Part shown: positions 26,647 to 35,287 of the stretch, piece after piece
Layout of the letters: the number at the start of each line of letters is the position of its first letter
Numbering within the stretch: the stretch's first letter is position 1
Origin: Nonomuraea turcica
Lineage (GTDB): Bacteria; Actinomycetota; Actinomycetes; Streptosporangiales; Streptosporangiaceae
DNA length: 64,000 nt
Direction of reading: 5' to 3'
Assembly (NCBI RefSeq): GCF_030718205.1
Contig: NZ_JAUZQF010000019.1
Coordinates: 186,001-250,000 of the forward strand
Made by a program: the position numbers and the translations under genes
The notes under the pieces: model-generated
The model's input: only the letters and a program-made list of their open reading frames with translations
Told to the model about the DNA's origin: nothing
Database searches by the model: none

Positions 26647-27324
26647 TCAGACCCCAGGCATAGGCGGCGGCTCCCCGGGGCGGACCACGCCGTGGTCGAA
26701 CGCGAAGACGACCGCGGCGGCCCGGTCGCGCACCGCCAGCTTCGTGAAGATCCGGCCGACGTGGGTCTTGATCGTGCCCTCGCCGACCACGAGATGACGG
26801 GCGATCTCGGCGTTCGTGAGCCCTCGGCCGATGAGCTTGAGCACGTCGAGCTCGCGAGAGGTGAGCTCGCCGAGCCGCCGGACCGCGTCGGGGTCGGTCA
26901 CCGGATCCGTACGATAACGTCGCAGGACACGCCCGCAGACGGCGGGATCCAGCCAGCCGTCGCCTGCCGCCACCGCCCGGACGGCGCGCTGGATGTCCTC
27001 GGCCGGAGCGTCCTTGAGGCAGAATCCCGACGCGCCGGCCCGCAGAGCCGCCGCGAGAACGCTGTCCTCACCGAACGTCGTCAGCACCAGGATGCGGGAC
27101 GCCGGATCCGCGGCGAGTAAAGCACGGGTGGCCTCGACCCCGTCCATGCGCGGCATGCGAATATCCATGACCACGGCGTCCGGCCGGACGCGCGCGACCT
27201 CGGCCAGCGCGGCCTGGCCGTCGGCCGCCTCGCCGACCACGTCGAATCCGTACGGCTGGCGCAGGATCGTGCGCAGCCCTGCCCTGGCGAGCTCCTGGTC
27301 GTCGACGAGCACCACCGAGATCAT
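26647..27324 (-). CDS. NarL/FixJ-family response regulator
   Basis: 225 residues from ATG 27324. Receiver domain with acidic pair Asp8-Asp9 and phosphorylation site Asp54 (VVMDIRMPRMDG), Lys in CLKDAP, then a LuxR-type HTH (LTSRELDVLKLIGRGLTNAEIARHLVVGEGTIKTHVGRI). The ATG overlaps the kinase stop (ATGA), so the two are translationally coupled. The pair precedes the GT39-GT2 genes by 58 bp on the same strand and probably controls them or is co-transcribed with them. Confidence 0.93.
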   Translation of the reverse strand: MISVVLVDDQELARAGLRTILRQPYGFDVVGEAADGQAALAEVARVRPDAVVMDIRMPRMDGVEATRALLAADPASRILVLTTFGEDSVLAAALRAGASGFCLKDAPAEDIQRAVRAVAAGDGWLDPAVCGRVLRRYRTDPVTDPDAVRRLGELTSRELDVLKLIGRGLTNAEIARHLVVGEGTIKTHVGRIFTKLAVRDRAAAVVFAFDHGVVRPGEPPPMPGV

Positions 27325-28454
27325 GCCGGCAGCTCCGCCCGCACGACCCACCGGTCGTCCTCAGGGCCGGCAGTGACGTGGCCGCCGACGATGCGCACCC
27401 TGTCGGCCATCGCGCGAAGTCCCATGCCGCCATTGTGCCGGGGCGGGCCGTCAGGCAAGGGATTGGTGACTGTGGCGCGCACGGCGCCTTCCTCCGATAT
27501 GCGCAGCCGTACCTCGACGGAACACCGCGGAGCGTGGCGGCTCGCGTTGGCCAGCGCCTCTTGCACCAGCCGGTAGAGCACCATCCCGGTCGTCGGGCTC
27601 ACCGCCGGCAGCTCACCGTCGACGCTCCACTCGAGTTCCAGACCCGCCGTCCGGTATTCCTCGACGAGCTCGTGAAGCAGGGGAGCGGTGGGCTGGGGAG
27701 CGACCACGGCGGGATCGGAGCCTTCCTCGGCAAGGACGCGGACCACCTTTCGCAGCTCCGCCATGCTCTGCCGGGCGAGGCGCTCGGCCTCGGCGATCCC
27801 TGCCGCCGCTTCCTTCGGATCGTGCTCCAACGCCAGCCGTGCACCCCCCAGATGCAGCACCGTTACGGCGAGCGTGTGCGCGACGATGTCGTGCAGATCG
27901 GCGGCGAGCCGCTGCCGCTCGGCCAGGGCGGCGGCAGCGGCGGCGGCGCTCTCCGCCCGGTGCAACCGCTCGCCCACGCCGATGCGGTAACGCGCGGCCC
28001 AGCCGCTCCAGAAGACGAGGGTTACGGCGGCCAGCCAGTTGGGCCACCCGGGGTCGGGCGAGGTGAACGCCGCCGTGACCACCACGGAAAGCGAGGCGAG
28101 CCAGATGACGATGCCCGGCCAGAGCCGCAGGGTCAGCGCGACGAACGCGATGTAGAGCACGAGAATGAACCAGCCGATGCTGTTGACCGCGAGCCCGGTG
28201 AGCGCTGCTATGGCCGCGGGAGCCAGGAGACCGGCCACCTCGGCGGGACGGCCCGGCCCCGCCCGCACGATGACGAGACAGACAGCGACCAGGGCGACCC
28301 CTCCGGCGAACGGCCAGACGCAGTCGCAGCCACGCATGATCGTTTGCACCCACGACAACCCGACCAGCAGCATCAGCAGCCCGAGGCCGGCCGGCAACAG
28401 CCAGCGGGGAGTCACCACCACCAGCCCATCGTAGGAACGGCCGGCTCCACGCAC
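27321..28454 (-). CDS. Sensor histidine kinase (HisKA_3 type)
   Basis: About 377 residues from GTG 28454; GTG 28421 is an alternative start, since neither has a strong ribosome site. Five to six membrane helices in the first 165 residues act as the sensor. HisKA_3 dimerisation: ERQRLAADLHDIVAHTLAV with the phosphoacceptor His. HATPase: LVQEALANASRHAP and GGMGLRAMADRV. Partner of the NarL-type regulator (4-bp overlap). Such pairs sense envelope or membrane conditions; the linked glycosyltransferases suggest a cell-surface output. Confidence 0.9.
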   Translation of the reverse strand: MRGAGRSYDGLVVVTPRWLLPAGLGLLMLLVGLSWVQTIMRGCDCVWPFAGGVALVAVCLVIVRAGPGRPAEVAGLLAPAAIAALTGLAVNSIGWFILVLYIAFVALTLRLWPGIVIWLASLSVVVTAAFTSPDPGWPNWLAAVTLVFWSGWAARYRIGVGERLHRAESAAAAAAALAERQRLAADLHDIVAHTLAVTVLHLGGARLALEHDPKEAAAGIAEAERLARQSMAELRKVVRVLAEEGSDPAVVAPQPTAPLLHELVEEYRTAGLELEWSVDGELPAVSPTTGMVLYRLVQEALANASRHAPRCSVEVRLRISEEGAVRATVTNPLPDGPPRHNGGMGLRAMADRVRIVGGHVTAGPEDDRWVVRAELPA

Positions 28455-28633
28455 ATCCACCCTGAGTGATACCCGCCATCCCCCCACGGTCAGAGACCGC
28501 ACGTCAGTTCGCGGCGCGGCATCGACGCCCGCGGGCGATCGGTGCGGCTTGTCGCTGGCCCGAACCCCGGCCTCGGCGTACGCTCGGCACGTTTCCCCGA
28601 GGACCATCCGCACGTTCCCGGAGGAGGACCGAC

Positions 28634-29383
28634 ATGACCGTACGCGTGGAGCGCCAAGGTCCCGTCACCACCGTGGTGATCAGCAGGCCGGAGGCGCGCA
28701 ACGCCGTCGATCGCAAGACCGCCGACGCGCTGGCGGAGGCGTTCAGGGACTTCGAGGACTCCGACGCCGACGTGGCGGTGCTGTGGGGTGAAGGGGGCAC
28801 GTTCTGCGCCGGGGCCGACCTCAAGGCGCTCGACAACCATGTCGGCGAGGAGGGTGACGGGCCGATGGGGCCGACCAGGATGCGCCTGGGCAAGCCGGTC
28901 ATCGCCGCGGTGGCCGGGCACGCCGTCGCGGGCGGGCTGGAGCTCGCGCTCTGGTGTGATCTGCGGGTGGCGGAGGAGGACGCGGTGTTCGGGGTGTTCT
29001 GCCGCCGGTGGGGCGTGCCGCTGATCGACGGTGGCACCGTGCGCCTGCCCAGGCTCATAGGGGCGTCCCGGGCCACGGACATGATCCTCACCGGGCGGCC
29101 GGTGGGCGGGCGGGAGGCGTACGAGATGGGGCTGGCCAACCGGCTCGTCCCCACCGGGACGGGCCGGCGGCATGCTGAGGAGCTGGCCCGTGAGATCGCC
29201 CGCTTCCCACAGGCCTGCCTGCGCGGCGACCGGCTGTCGGTGCTGGAGCAGGACGGGCTCGGCGAGGAGGAGGCCATGCGGAACGAGCTGCGCCATGGCC
29301 TGGTTTCCTTGCCCGATGCCGCTGAGGGAGCGGCCCGCTTCGCCGCCGGCGCCGGCCGCCACGGCCAGTTCGGCGCGATTTAG
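28634..29383 (+). CDS. Enoyl-CoA hydratase/isomerase (crotonase) family protein
   Basis: 249 residues from ATG 28634, preceded by GGAGGAGG. Crotonase landmarks: oxyanion-hole segment TFCAGADLKAL and AVAGHAVAGGLELALWCDLRVA. In place of the second catalytic glutamate region it reads RWGVPLIDGGTVRLPRLIG, so one of the two usual hydratase glutamates is not evident. This favours an isomerase, hydrolase or other crotonase activity. Its leader and first codons recur degraded at 24261-24347. Confidence 0.87.
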   Translation: MTVRVERQGPVTTVVISRPEARNAVDRKTADALAEAFRDFEDSDADVAVLWGEGGTFCAGADLKALDNHVGEEGDGPMGPTRMRLGKPVIAAVAGHAVAGGLELALWCDLRVAEEDAVFGVFCRRWGVPLIDGGTVRLPRLIGASRATDMILTGRPVGGREAYEMGLANRLVPTGTGRRHAEELAREIARFPQACLRGDRLSVLEQDGLGEEEAMRNELRHGLVSLPDAAEGAARFAAGAGRHGQFGAI

Positions 29384-29500
29384 CGGTAGTTGCTCGACCG
29401 ATGGGCCCTGGTGGGAGGACGGTCCATGGGTGTCTGGGGTGGTCGCCACCCGGTTCGGCAGACCGGACTCGCAGCCGCCCATATGCTGGTGTCACCGTAC

Positions 29501-29524
29501 GGCGACAAGTAGGCTGATGTCGCC
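29501..29524. promoter_or_regulatory. Probable HipB operator
   Basis: GGCGACA (29501-29507) and TGTCGCC (29518-29524) are perfect inverted arms 10 bp apart, 25 bp before hipB. TAGGCT (29510-29515) between the arms is a plausible -10, so binding would block transcription, as in autoregulated hipBA loci. Confidence 0.65.
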
Positions 29525-29548
29525 GAACGCTGACAACCCTGAGGTGCT

Positions 29549-29836
29549 ATGTACGCGAGAACTCCTATGGAGCTTGGCGCGCTCATACGCGAGCGGCGCC
29601 GCGCGCTCGGCCGGACCCAGCAGGCAGTGGCTGACGAAGTCGGAGTGAGCCGTCAGTGGATCGTCCGGCTGGAGGCCGGCCGGAACACGCTGGAACTCGG
29701 CCTGGTCATGCGGACGCTGGGCGTGCTGGGACTCACCATGGAGATCAACGATCGTGCCGTGTCCAGGCGGGCGATGCCTCCCGGCCATCCCATCGACCTG
29801 GATGAGGTCCTCGCCGCCGTACGAAGGAACCCCTGA
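29549..29836 (+). CDS. hipB: HipB-like XRE antitoxin/autorepressor
   Basis: 95 residues from ATG 29549. Almost the whole chain is an XRE helix-turn-helix (LGALIRERRRALGRTQQAVADEVGVSRQWIVRLEAGRNTLELG), followed by a short C-terminal tail (PIDLDEVLAAVRRNP). The stop overlaps the hipA start (TGATG), the usual toxin-antitoxin layout. It should bind the inverted repeat at 29501-29524 with or without HipA and neutralise HipA. Confidence 0.87.
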   Translation: MYARTPMELGALIRERRRALGRTQQAVADEVGVSRQWIVRLEAGRNTLELGLVMRTLGVLGLTMEINDRAVSRRAMPPGHPIDLDEVLAAVRRNP

Positions 29837-31134
29837 TGCCCGGCCGCACGCTGATGGTCCTGCTGAACGGCATCTGCGTCGGTGAGCTGACGCAGGACGC
29901 CATGGGCCGGATCCGGTTCTCCTATGACCTGGAGGTGCGGCAGTGGCTGCCGAACGCGACTCCGTTGTCGCTGTCGTTGCCATCCCATGTGGAGACGCAC
30001 GACGGGCTGGAGGTGGAGGCGTTCCTCTGGGGGCTACTACCGGAGAACCCCGCCGTTCTGACCAGGTGGGCACGGGAGTACGGGGTGTCCGCCGCCAACC
30101 CGGTCGCTCTACTGCAGCACGTGGGGATGGACTGCGCGGGTGCTGTGCAGTTCGTCCCCTTGAGTCAGTACGAGAGGGTTCTCGATGCGGGTGGCGTCGA
30201 ATGGCTGGACGAGGACGGGATCGCGCAGATAGTGCGCGGCCTCACCCACGACTCCGCCGCATGGCACTCAGGTCCGGAGGAAGGACAGTTCAGCCTCGCC
30301 GGAGTGCAGGCCAAAGTGGCGCTCCTGTGCGAGGACGGCAAATGGGGCCGAACGTGGGGGCGGATCCCCACCACGCACATCATCAAGCCGGCCATCCCCG
30401 ACCTTATCGACCAGGATGTCAACGAGCACCTCTGCCTCCGCGCCGCCCGGGCCGTGGGGCTGACCGCGGCTCGGACCGATGTCTGGACCTTCGGCGACCA
30501 GACCGCCGTGGTCGTTGAGCGCTATGACAGGTTGCGCGCGAACGACGTGTGGGTCCGGGTGCATCAGGAGGACCTATGCCAGTCCCTCGGAATCCATCCG
30601 GTGCAGAAATACCAGAGTGAGGGCGGCCCTGGCCCTGAGGAGATCGTCGGCTTGTTTCGCCGGGTGCAGACACCCCATGAGGCGCAGGGTTCGGTGCGGG
30701 CTTTCGTGGACGCGCTCGTCTTTAATTGGTTGCTGGCCGGGACCGACGGACATGCTAAGAACTATTCGACGCTGCTGTCAGGCGATCAAGTACGGCTGGC
30801 CCCCCTCTATGACATTTCTTCGGCCCTGCCGTATCCCGACGTGATGAATCCGCACAAGATCAAACTGGCGATGAAGGTGGGCGGTGAGTACCGCCTGAAA
30901 TCCATCGGCTGGAGCGCGTGGCGGCGCCTCGCCGAGCGGCTCGGCCTGAACGGTGACGAGCTTTGGGACAGGATCGAGGAGCTCGCTCGCGCGTTGCCCG
31001 ATGCGCTGTCCGATGCCGCAGCCGCTCCGGAGGTTCGCTCCTTGGGGCGGCCACTGCCAGGGACACTGGTGGACGCCGCAGCGGCGCGGGTCTCCCGCCT
31101 GCTGAGCCTGCCGCGTGCCGCCGGGCGCGGATGA
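29836..31134 (+). CDS. hipA: HipA-like serine/threonine kinase toxin
   Basis: 432 residues, the normal HipA length. Key elements: SLAGVQAK at 153-160 (autophosphorylation-loop serine and lysine), HIIKP at 181-185, ERYDR at 229-233, catalytic loop GTDGHAKNYS with Asp304 and Asn309, and LYDISSALPYP with Asp326 for metal binding. All expected catalytic residues are present, so it should be active. Known HipA proteins phosphorylate a glutamyl- or other tRNA synthetase and cause dormancy. The gene ends 38 bp before a PolDom gene. Confidence 0.92.
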   Translation: MPGRTLMVLLNGICVGELTQDAMGRIRFSYDLEVRQWLPNATPLSLSLPSHVETHDGLEVEAFLWGLLPENPAVLTRWAREYGVSAANPVALLQHVGMDCAGAVQFVPLSQYERVLDAGGVEWLDEDGIAQIVRGLTHDSAAWHSGPEEGQFSLAGVQAKVALLCEDGKWGRTWGRIPTTHIIKPAIPDLIDQDVNEHLCLRAARAVGLTAARTDVWTFGDQTAVVVERYDRLRANDVWVRVHQEDLCQSLGIHPVQKYQSEGGPGPEEIVGLFRRVQTPHEAQGSVRAFVDALVFNWLLAGTDGHAKNYSTLLSGDQVRLAPLYDISSALPYPDVMNPHKIKLAMKVGGEYRLKSIGWSAWRRLAERLGLNGDELWDRIEELARALPDALSDAAAAPEVRSLGRPLPGTLVDAAAARVSRLLSLPRAAGRG

Positions 31135-31172
31135 CACGAAAAAATGAGAGGGCCGCCGCGTAGGGTGAGCCT

Positions 31173-32378
31173 ATGCCTGACATCGAGGTCGCCGGGCGTG
31201 AGGTCCGCATCACCAGCCACGACAAGGTGGTCTTCCCCCAGGCCGGGCACACCAAGCTCGACCTGATCCGCTACTACGAGACGGTCGGCGAGGCGGCGCT
31301 GCGCGGCGTGCACGGGCGGCCGATGGTGCTCAAGCGGTTCGTGCACGGCATCGAGCAGGAGGCGTTCTTCCAGAAGCGCGCCCCGGCCAAGCGGCCCGAC
31401 TGGATCGAGGTGGCCGAGCTCAAATACCGGTCGGGGCTCAGTGCCGAGGAGGTCGTGTGCACCGACCTGGCGCAGCTGCTGTGGGTGGTCAACCTGGGAT
31501 GCGTGGACCTCAATCCGCATCCGGTGCGCTCCGACGATCTCGCCAGGCCCGATGAGCTGCGGATCGATCTCGATCCGGTGCCGGGCGTCGAGTGGGCCGA
31601 CGTGTTGAAGACCGCGCAGGTCGCGCGGGAGGTGCTGGCCGACCACGGGCTGGTGGCCTGGCCCAAGACGTCCGGGTCGCGCGGGTTCCATGTGTACGCG
31701 CGGATCGAGCGGCGCTGGCCGTTCGCGAAGGTGCGCAAGGCGGCCGAGACGGTCGCGCGGGAGGTCGAGCGGCGGGCCCCCGACCTGGCCACGAGCCGGT
31801 GGTGGAAGGAGGAGCGGCACGGCGTGTTCGTGGACTTCAACCAAAACGCTTACGACCGGACCGTGGCCTCCGCCTATTCGGTGCGGGCCGTTCAGGACGC
31901 CCGCGTGTCCACGCCGCTGACCTGGGACGAGGTGCCCGGGTGCCAGCCGGAGCTCTTCACCATCGACACGGTGCCCCGGCGGCTCGCCGAGATAGGCGAC
32001 CCCTGGGAGGACATGGATCTGCACGCCGGGTCGCTGGACGGGCTGCTGGCACTCGCCGAGGAGCTCGGGCCCGCGCCCAAGCCGCCCAAGGGCAGCGGGC
32101 GCAGGCAGCAGACGATGCCCGTCATCGAGATCGCCCGGGCGGAACACAAGGACGAGGCGATGGCGGGGTTCGAGCGGTGGAAGGCCAGGCATCCCGAGGT
32201 GGCGGCCCAGCTGGAGCCCGCTGACGTGCTGGTGGACGGGATGCGGGGGCGCAGCAGCGTGTGGTATCGCATCCGCGTCAACCTGCAGCACGTGCCGGAG
32301 GGGGAGCGGCCGCCGCAGGAGCCGCTGGAGGTCGACTACGACCCGTGGGGCGGCGCCTCCGGCCCGCCCCGCGGCTGA
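31173..32378 (+). CDS. LigD-type NHEJ polymerase/primase domain (PolDom), stand-alone
   Basis: 401 residues from ATG 31173 (TAGGGTGAGC just upstream may serve as -10 or ribosome site). AEP-type polymerase features: HGIEQEAFFQKRAP, catalytic metal-binding LRIDLDPVPG, SGSRGFHVYARI and VFVDFNQNA. This is the polymerase domain of LigD without ligase or nuclease domains, as is common in actinomycetes. It adds nucleotides at double-strand-break ends with Ku and a separate ligase, neither of which is in the window. The C-terminal extension (after about 300) has a basic linker and a WYRIRVNLQHVPEGERP region. It might be read through from hipBA. Confidence 0.92.
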   Translation: MPDIEVAGREVRITSHDKVVFPQAGHTKLDLIRYYETVGEAALRGVHGRPMVLKRFVHGIEQEAFFQKRAPAKRPDWIEVAELKYRSGLSAEEVVCTDLAQLLWVVNLGCVDLNPHPVRSDDLARPDELRIDLDPVPGVEWADVLKTAQVAREVLADHGLVAWPKTSGSRGFHVYARIERRWPFAKVRKAAETVAREVERRAPDLATSRWWKEERHGVFVDFNQNAYDRTVASAYSVRAVQDARVSTPLTWDEVPGCQPELFTIDTVPRRLAEIGDPWEDMDLHAGSLDGLLALAEELGPAPKPPKGSGRRQQTMPVIEIARAEHKDEAMAGFERWKARHPEVAAQLEPADVLVDGMRGRSSVWYRIRVNLQHVPEGERPPQEPLEVDYDPWGGASGPPRG

Positions 32379-32559
32379 CGACAAGCCCGCCCCGGGCGGC
32401 TGACGATGCGCGCGCCCGGGTGGCCGGGGACGCGGGCGCCCGGGCGTCCGAGGACATGCGCGCACGGTCATGCGGCGCATGGCGCGGTAGGCGCGGATGC
32501 GTGCGCCCAGTGACGACCCATCAAAGGGGGCCAGGCGTAACGAGCGTGTAAAAGCGGCG

Positions 32560-33453
32560 TCAACCGCGGGTCGGGCGCTCGTAGCCCTCGTCGCCGCCGT
32601 AGACGTGCCGGTCCGGGTCCATCTCAGGCTGGGTGGCCGGGCTCGTGGGGGAGGCGGTGTGCTCGGAGGCGAAGTCGTCCGAGGGCACCGGCGGGGGCGG
32701 GGCCAGGTAGTCCTGCCAGGTGATCTCGCCCTTGGGCGTCGCGTCCGTGGTCAGGAGATCGGCGCGCATGGACGCGTACAGGCGGCCGGGGTAGCGGACC
32801 GGCAGGCAGGCGCGGCGCAGGTGCTGGGCACGCAGCCAGATCCTGGTCAGCTCCGCGGTGTCGAGCACCTGTGGGCCGCCGTACTCGATCTCCGTGCCCT
32901 GCGGGGCGCCGGCGAGCAGGTCCGCGGCTCGTGCGGCGACCTCGCCCGTGTGGACCGGCTGCCAGGGCACGGTCGGGTCGACCGGCAGCACCGGCAGCGC
33001 GGAGAAGTCACGCAGCCGCTGCTGAAGCCACTGATGGAACGGGGTGGAGCGGAGGATCGTCCAGCCCAGGCCGCTCTCTTCGACCAGGCGCTCGGCCTCC
33101 AGCTTGTACCGGAGATAGCCGACGGGCGCGCGGTCCGCGCCGACCATCGAGGTCAGCAGCACGTGCCCGACCCCGGCGTCGCGGGCGGCCATCATGAGCA
33201 GGCGGGTGCCCGGGATGTCCACCGCGCCGCGCCCCTTGCGGCCGCTCGTGGCCAGGTGCGCGATCGCCTCCATGCCGGCGACGGCCTCCGGCACGCCGTG
33301 GCCGGAGAACAGGTCGCCCCACATCCACTCGACGTTCCCGCGGCTCTCCCTCTTGGTACGGCTCAGCGCCCGCACCCGGTGACCCGCCTTGACCAGCGCG
33401 GGCACCAAGGCCCTGCCCAGCGTGCCCGTGGCTCCCGTGACCAAAATGCGCAT
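32560..33453 (-). CDS. NAD(P)-binding SDR-like protein (NmrA/atypical SDR a5-like)
   Basis: 297 residues from ATG 33453. Rossmann motif VTGATGTLGRALVPAL at the start and a sugar-epimerase-like middle (SGRKGRGAVDIPGTRLLMMAARDAGVGHVLLTSMVG). There is no YxxxK in the classical place (YLRYKLEAERLVEESGLGWTILR), as in NmrA-like sensor or reductase proteins. The C-terminal tail (about 255-297) is proline-rich and disordered. Divergent from the TPP enzyme with 67 bp between starts. Confidence 0.85.
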   Translation of the reverse strand: MRILVTGATGTLGRALVPALVKAGHRVRALSRTKRESRGNVEWMWGDLFSGHGVPEAVAGMEAIAHLATSGRKGRGAVDIPGTRLLMMAARDAGVGHVLLTSMVGADRAPVGYLRYKLEAERLVEESGLGWTILRSTPFHQWLQQRLRDFSALPVLPVDPTVPWQPVHTGEVAARAADLLAGAPQGTEIEYGGPQVLDTAELTRIWLRAQHLRRACLPVRYPGRLYASMRADLLTTDATPKGEITWQDYLAPPPPVPSDDFASEHTASPTSPATQPEMDPDRHVYGGDEGYERPTRG

Positions 33454-33482
33454 GCCGCCCCTCTACCCTCGAATCCGCACCC

Positions 33483-33512
33483 TTGACATGGGTGCCGCGA
33501 AGTGGGGTAGGG
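33483..33512 (+). promoter_or_regulatory. Probable promoter of the TPP-enzyme gene
   Basis: TTGACA at 33483-33488 followed after 18 bp by GTAGGG (33507-33512). The predicted transcription start then falls on or beside ATG 33521, indicating a leaderless mRNA. Confidence 0.5.
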
Positions 33513-33520
33513 CCGCTCGC

Positions 33521-35287
33521 ATGGCTCGAATCGCATCGGAATCCCTGATAGAACGGCTCGCCGAGTGGGGCGTGGACACTGTCTTCGGCCTGCCGGGCGA
33601 CGGCATCAACGGCATCATGGAGGGGCTGCGGCGCCATCGCGACCGGGTGCGCTTCGTCCTCGTCCACCACGAGGAGGCCGCGGCCTTCATGGCCACCGGC
33701 TACGCCAAGGCCACCGGGCGCATCGGCGTCTGCTTGGCCACCTCGGGGCCGGGCGGCATCCACCTGCTCAACGGACTCTACGACGCCAAGCTCGACCACG
33801 TGCCCGTGCTGGCGATCACCGGCATGCAGGAGACGTCCGTGCTCGGCACCGGCTACCAGCAGGAGGTCCACCTGGACAAGGTGTTCGCCGACGTCGCCGA
33901 GTACAGCATGATGATCAGCAATCCCGCGCAGCTGCCGTCGCTGGTGGACCAGGCGGTCAGGACGGCGTACGCGCGGCGCGGGGTCTCCCATCTGACCCTG
34001 CCCAACGACATCCAGGTGGCCGAGGCGGACGCGGACCCGTACAAGCACGTCGCGCCGGTCAGGCTGCCGCAGACCACGCCCGTCTACCTGCAGCCGTCCG
34101 GCATCCCCCGGCAGGAGGACGTCGAGTGGGCGGCCGAGGTGCTCAACCGCGCCGAGCGCCCGGCCATGCTGGTCGGGCAGGGCGCGCTGCACGCCAGGCA
34201 GGAGGTGCTGGCCGTGGCAGAGGCGCTCGGCGCGCCGGTGGTCAAGACGCTGCCCGGCAAGGCCGTCATCCCGGACGACTCGCCGTACACGACCGGCGGG
34301 ATCGGGCTGCTCGGCACCGGGCCGAGCGAGGAGCTGATGGACGACGCCGACGTGCTGCTCATGGTGGGCACGAACTTCCCGTATTCGAAGTTTCTGCCGG
34401 AGCCCGGCAAGGCGCGCGTGGTGCAGTTCGAGGCTGAGCCGGCCAGGGCGGGGGCACGGATCGCGACCGACGTGCCGGTCGTGTGCGACGCCAAGGAAGG
34501 GCTGGCGGCGCTGCTGCCGCTGCTGTCCCGCCGGGACGACACCGCTCATCTGGAGAAATATCAGCGCATGATGGCCCAGTGGCGGGCCGACATGGACGCG
34601 CTGGAGAACCCCGAGCGCGACCCGATCGCGCCGCAGTATCCCGTCTCCGTCCTCGACGAGCTCGCCGCCGACGACGCCATCATGACGTGCGACAGCGGCA
34701 CCGTCGCCACCTGGGCGGCCCGGCACTGGACGATCCGCGGCGGGCGCGAGTTCTACCTGTCGGGGACGCTGGCCACGATGGCGAACGGGCTGCCGTACGC
34801 GATCGCGATGCAGCACGCCCACCCGGGCCGGCAGGTCATCGCATACGTCGGCGACGGCGGCTTCTCGATGCTGATGGCCGAGTTCCTGACGGCCGTCCAG
34901 CAGCGGCTGCCGATCAAGGTGATCGTCAACAACAACAACTCGCTCGGCCAGATCCTGTGGGAGCAGATGGTGCTCGGCTACCCGGAGCACGGCGTGCGTT
35001 ACGCCGAGCCGGAGGCCGACTTCTCGGCCTGGGCCCGCTCGTGCGGCGGGTTCGGGGCCAAGGTGACCAAGTCGGACGACGTGGCCCTGACGATCGGGCA
35101 GGCGCTCGCGCACGACGGCCCGGCGCTGGTGGACGTGGACGTCAACCCCAACGAGCCGCCCATGCCCGCCAAGGTCTCCTACGAGCAGGCCAGGAACTTC
35201 GCCCAGGCGTTCCTCAAGGGGCAGCCGCACCGGGCCGCCATCGCCACCACGTTGTTCAAGGACCGGATCCAGAAGCTGGGGGATTAG
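33521..35287 (+). CDS. Thiamine-pyrophosphate enzyme, pyruvate oxidase/PoxB-like
   Basis: 588 residues from ATG 33521 (ATG 33488 lies in the promoter and is less likely). Three-domain TPP fold: PYR domain with FGLPGDGIN and the cofactor-activating glutamate in HHEEAAAF (about 51); a central FAD/nucleotide-binding-like domain (LPGKAVIPDD, GLLGTGPSEELM); and the TPP domain near 445-475 with GDGGFSMLMAEFLTAVQQRLPIKVIVNNNN. Closest in style to pyruvate oxidase/pyruvate:quinone oxidoreductase-type proteins. The C-terminal 30 bp overlap a convergent IclR gene. Confidence 0.88.
   Translation: MARIASESLIERLAEWGVDTVFGLPGDGINGIMEGLRRHRDRVRFVLVHHEEAAAFMATGYAKATGRIGVCLATSGPGGIHLLNGLYDAKLDHVPVLAITGMQETSVLGTGYQQEVHLDKVFADVAEYSMMISNPAQLPSLVDQAVRTAYARRGVSHLTLPNDIQVAEADADPYKHVAPVRLPQTTPVYLQPSGIPRQEDVEWAAEVLNRAERPAMLVGQGALHARQEVLAVAEALGAPVVKTLPGKAVIPDDSPYTTGGIGLLGTGPSEELMDDADVLLMVGTNFPYSKFLPEPGKARVVQFEAEPARAGARIATDVPVVCDAKEGLAALLPLLSRRDDTAHLEKYQRMMAQWRADMDALENPERDPIAPQYPVSVLDELAADDAIMTCDSGTVATWAARHWTIRGGREFYLSGTLATMANGLPYAIAMQHAHPGRQVIAYVGDGGFSMLMAEFLTAVQQRLPIKVIVNNNNSLGQILWEQMVLGYPEHGVRYAEPEADFSAWARSCGGFGAKVTKSDDVALTIGQALAHDGPALVDVDVNPNEPPMPAKVSYEQARNFAQAFLKGQPHRAAIATTLFKDRIQKLGD

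Noticed and set aside
33008..35230. Minus-strand open frame of 740 codons across the TPP-enzyme gene
   Set aside because: Antisense shadow; the plus strand has intact TPP motifs and a promoter.
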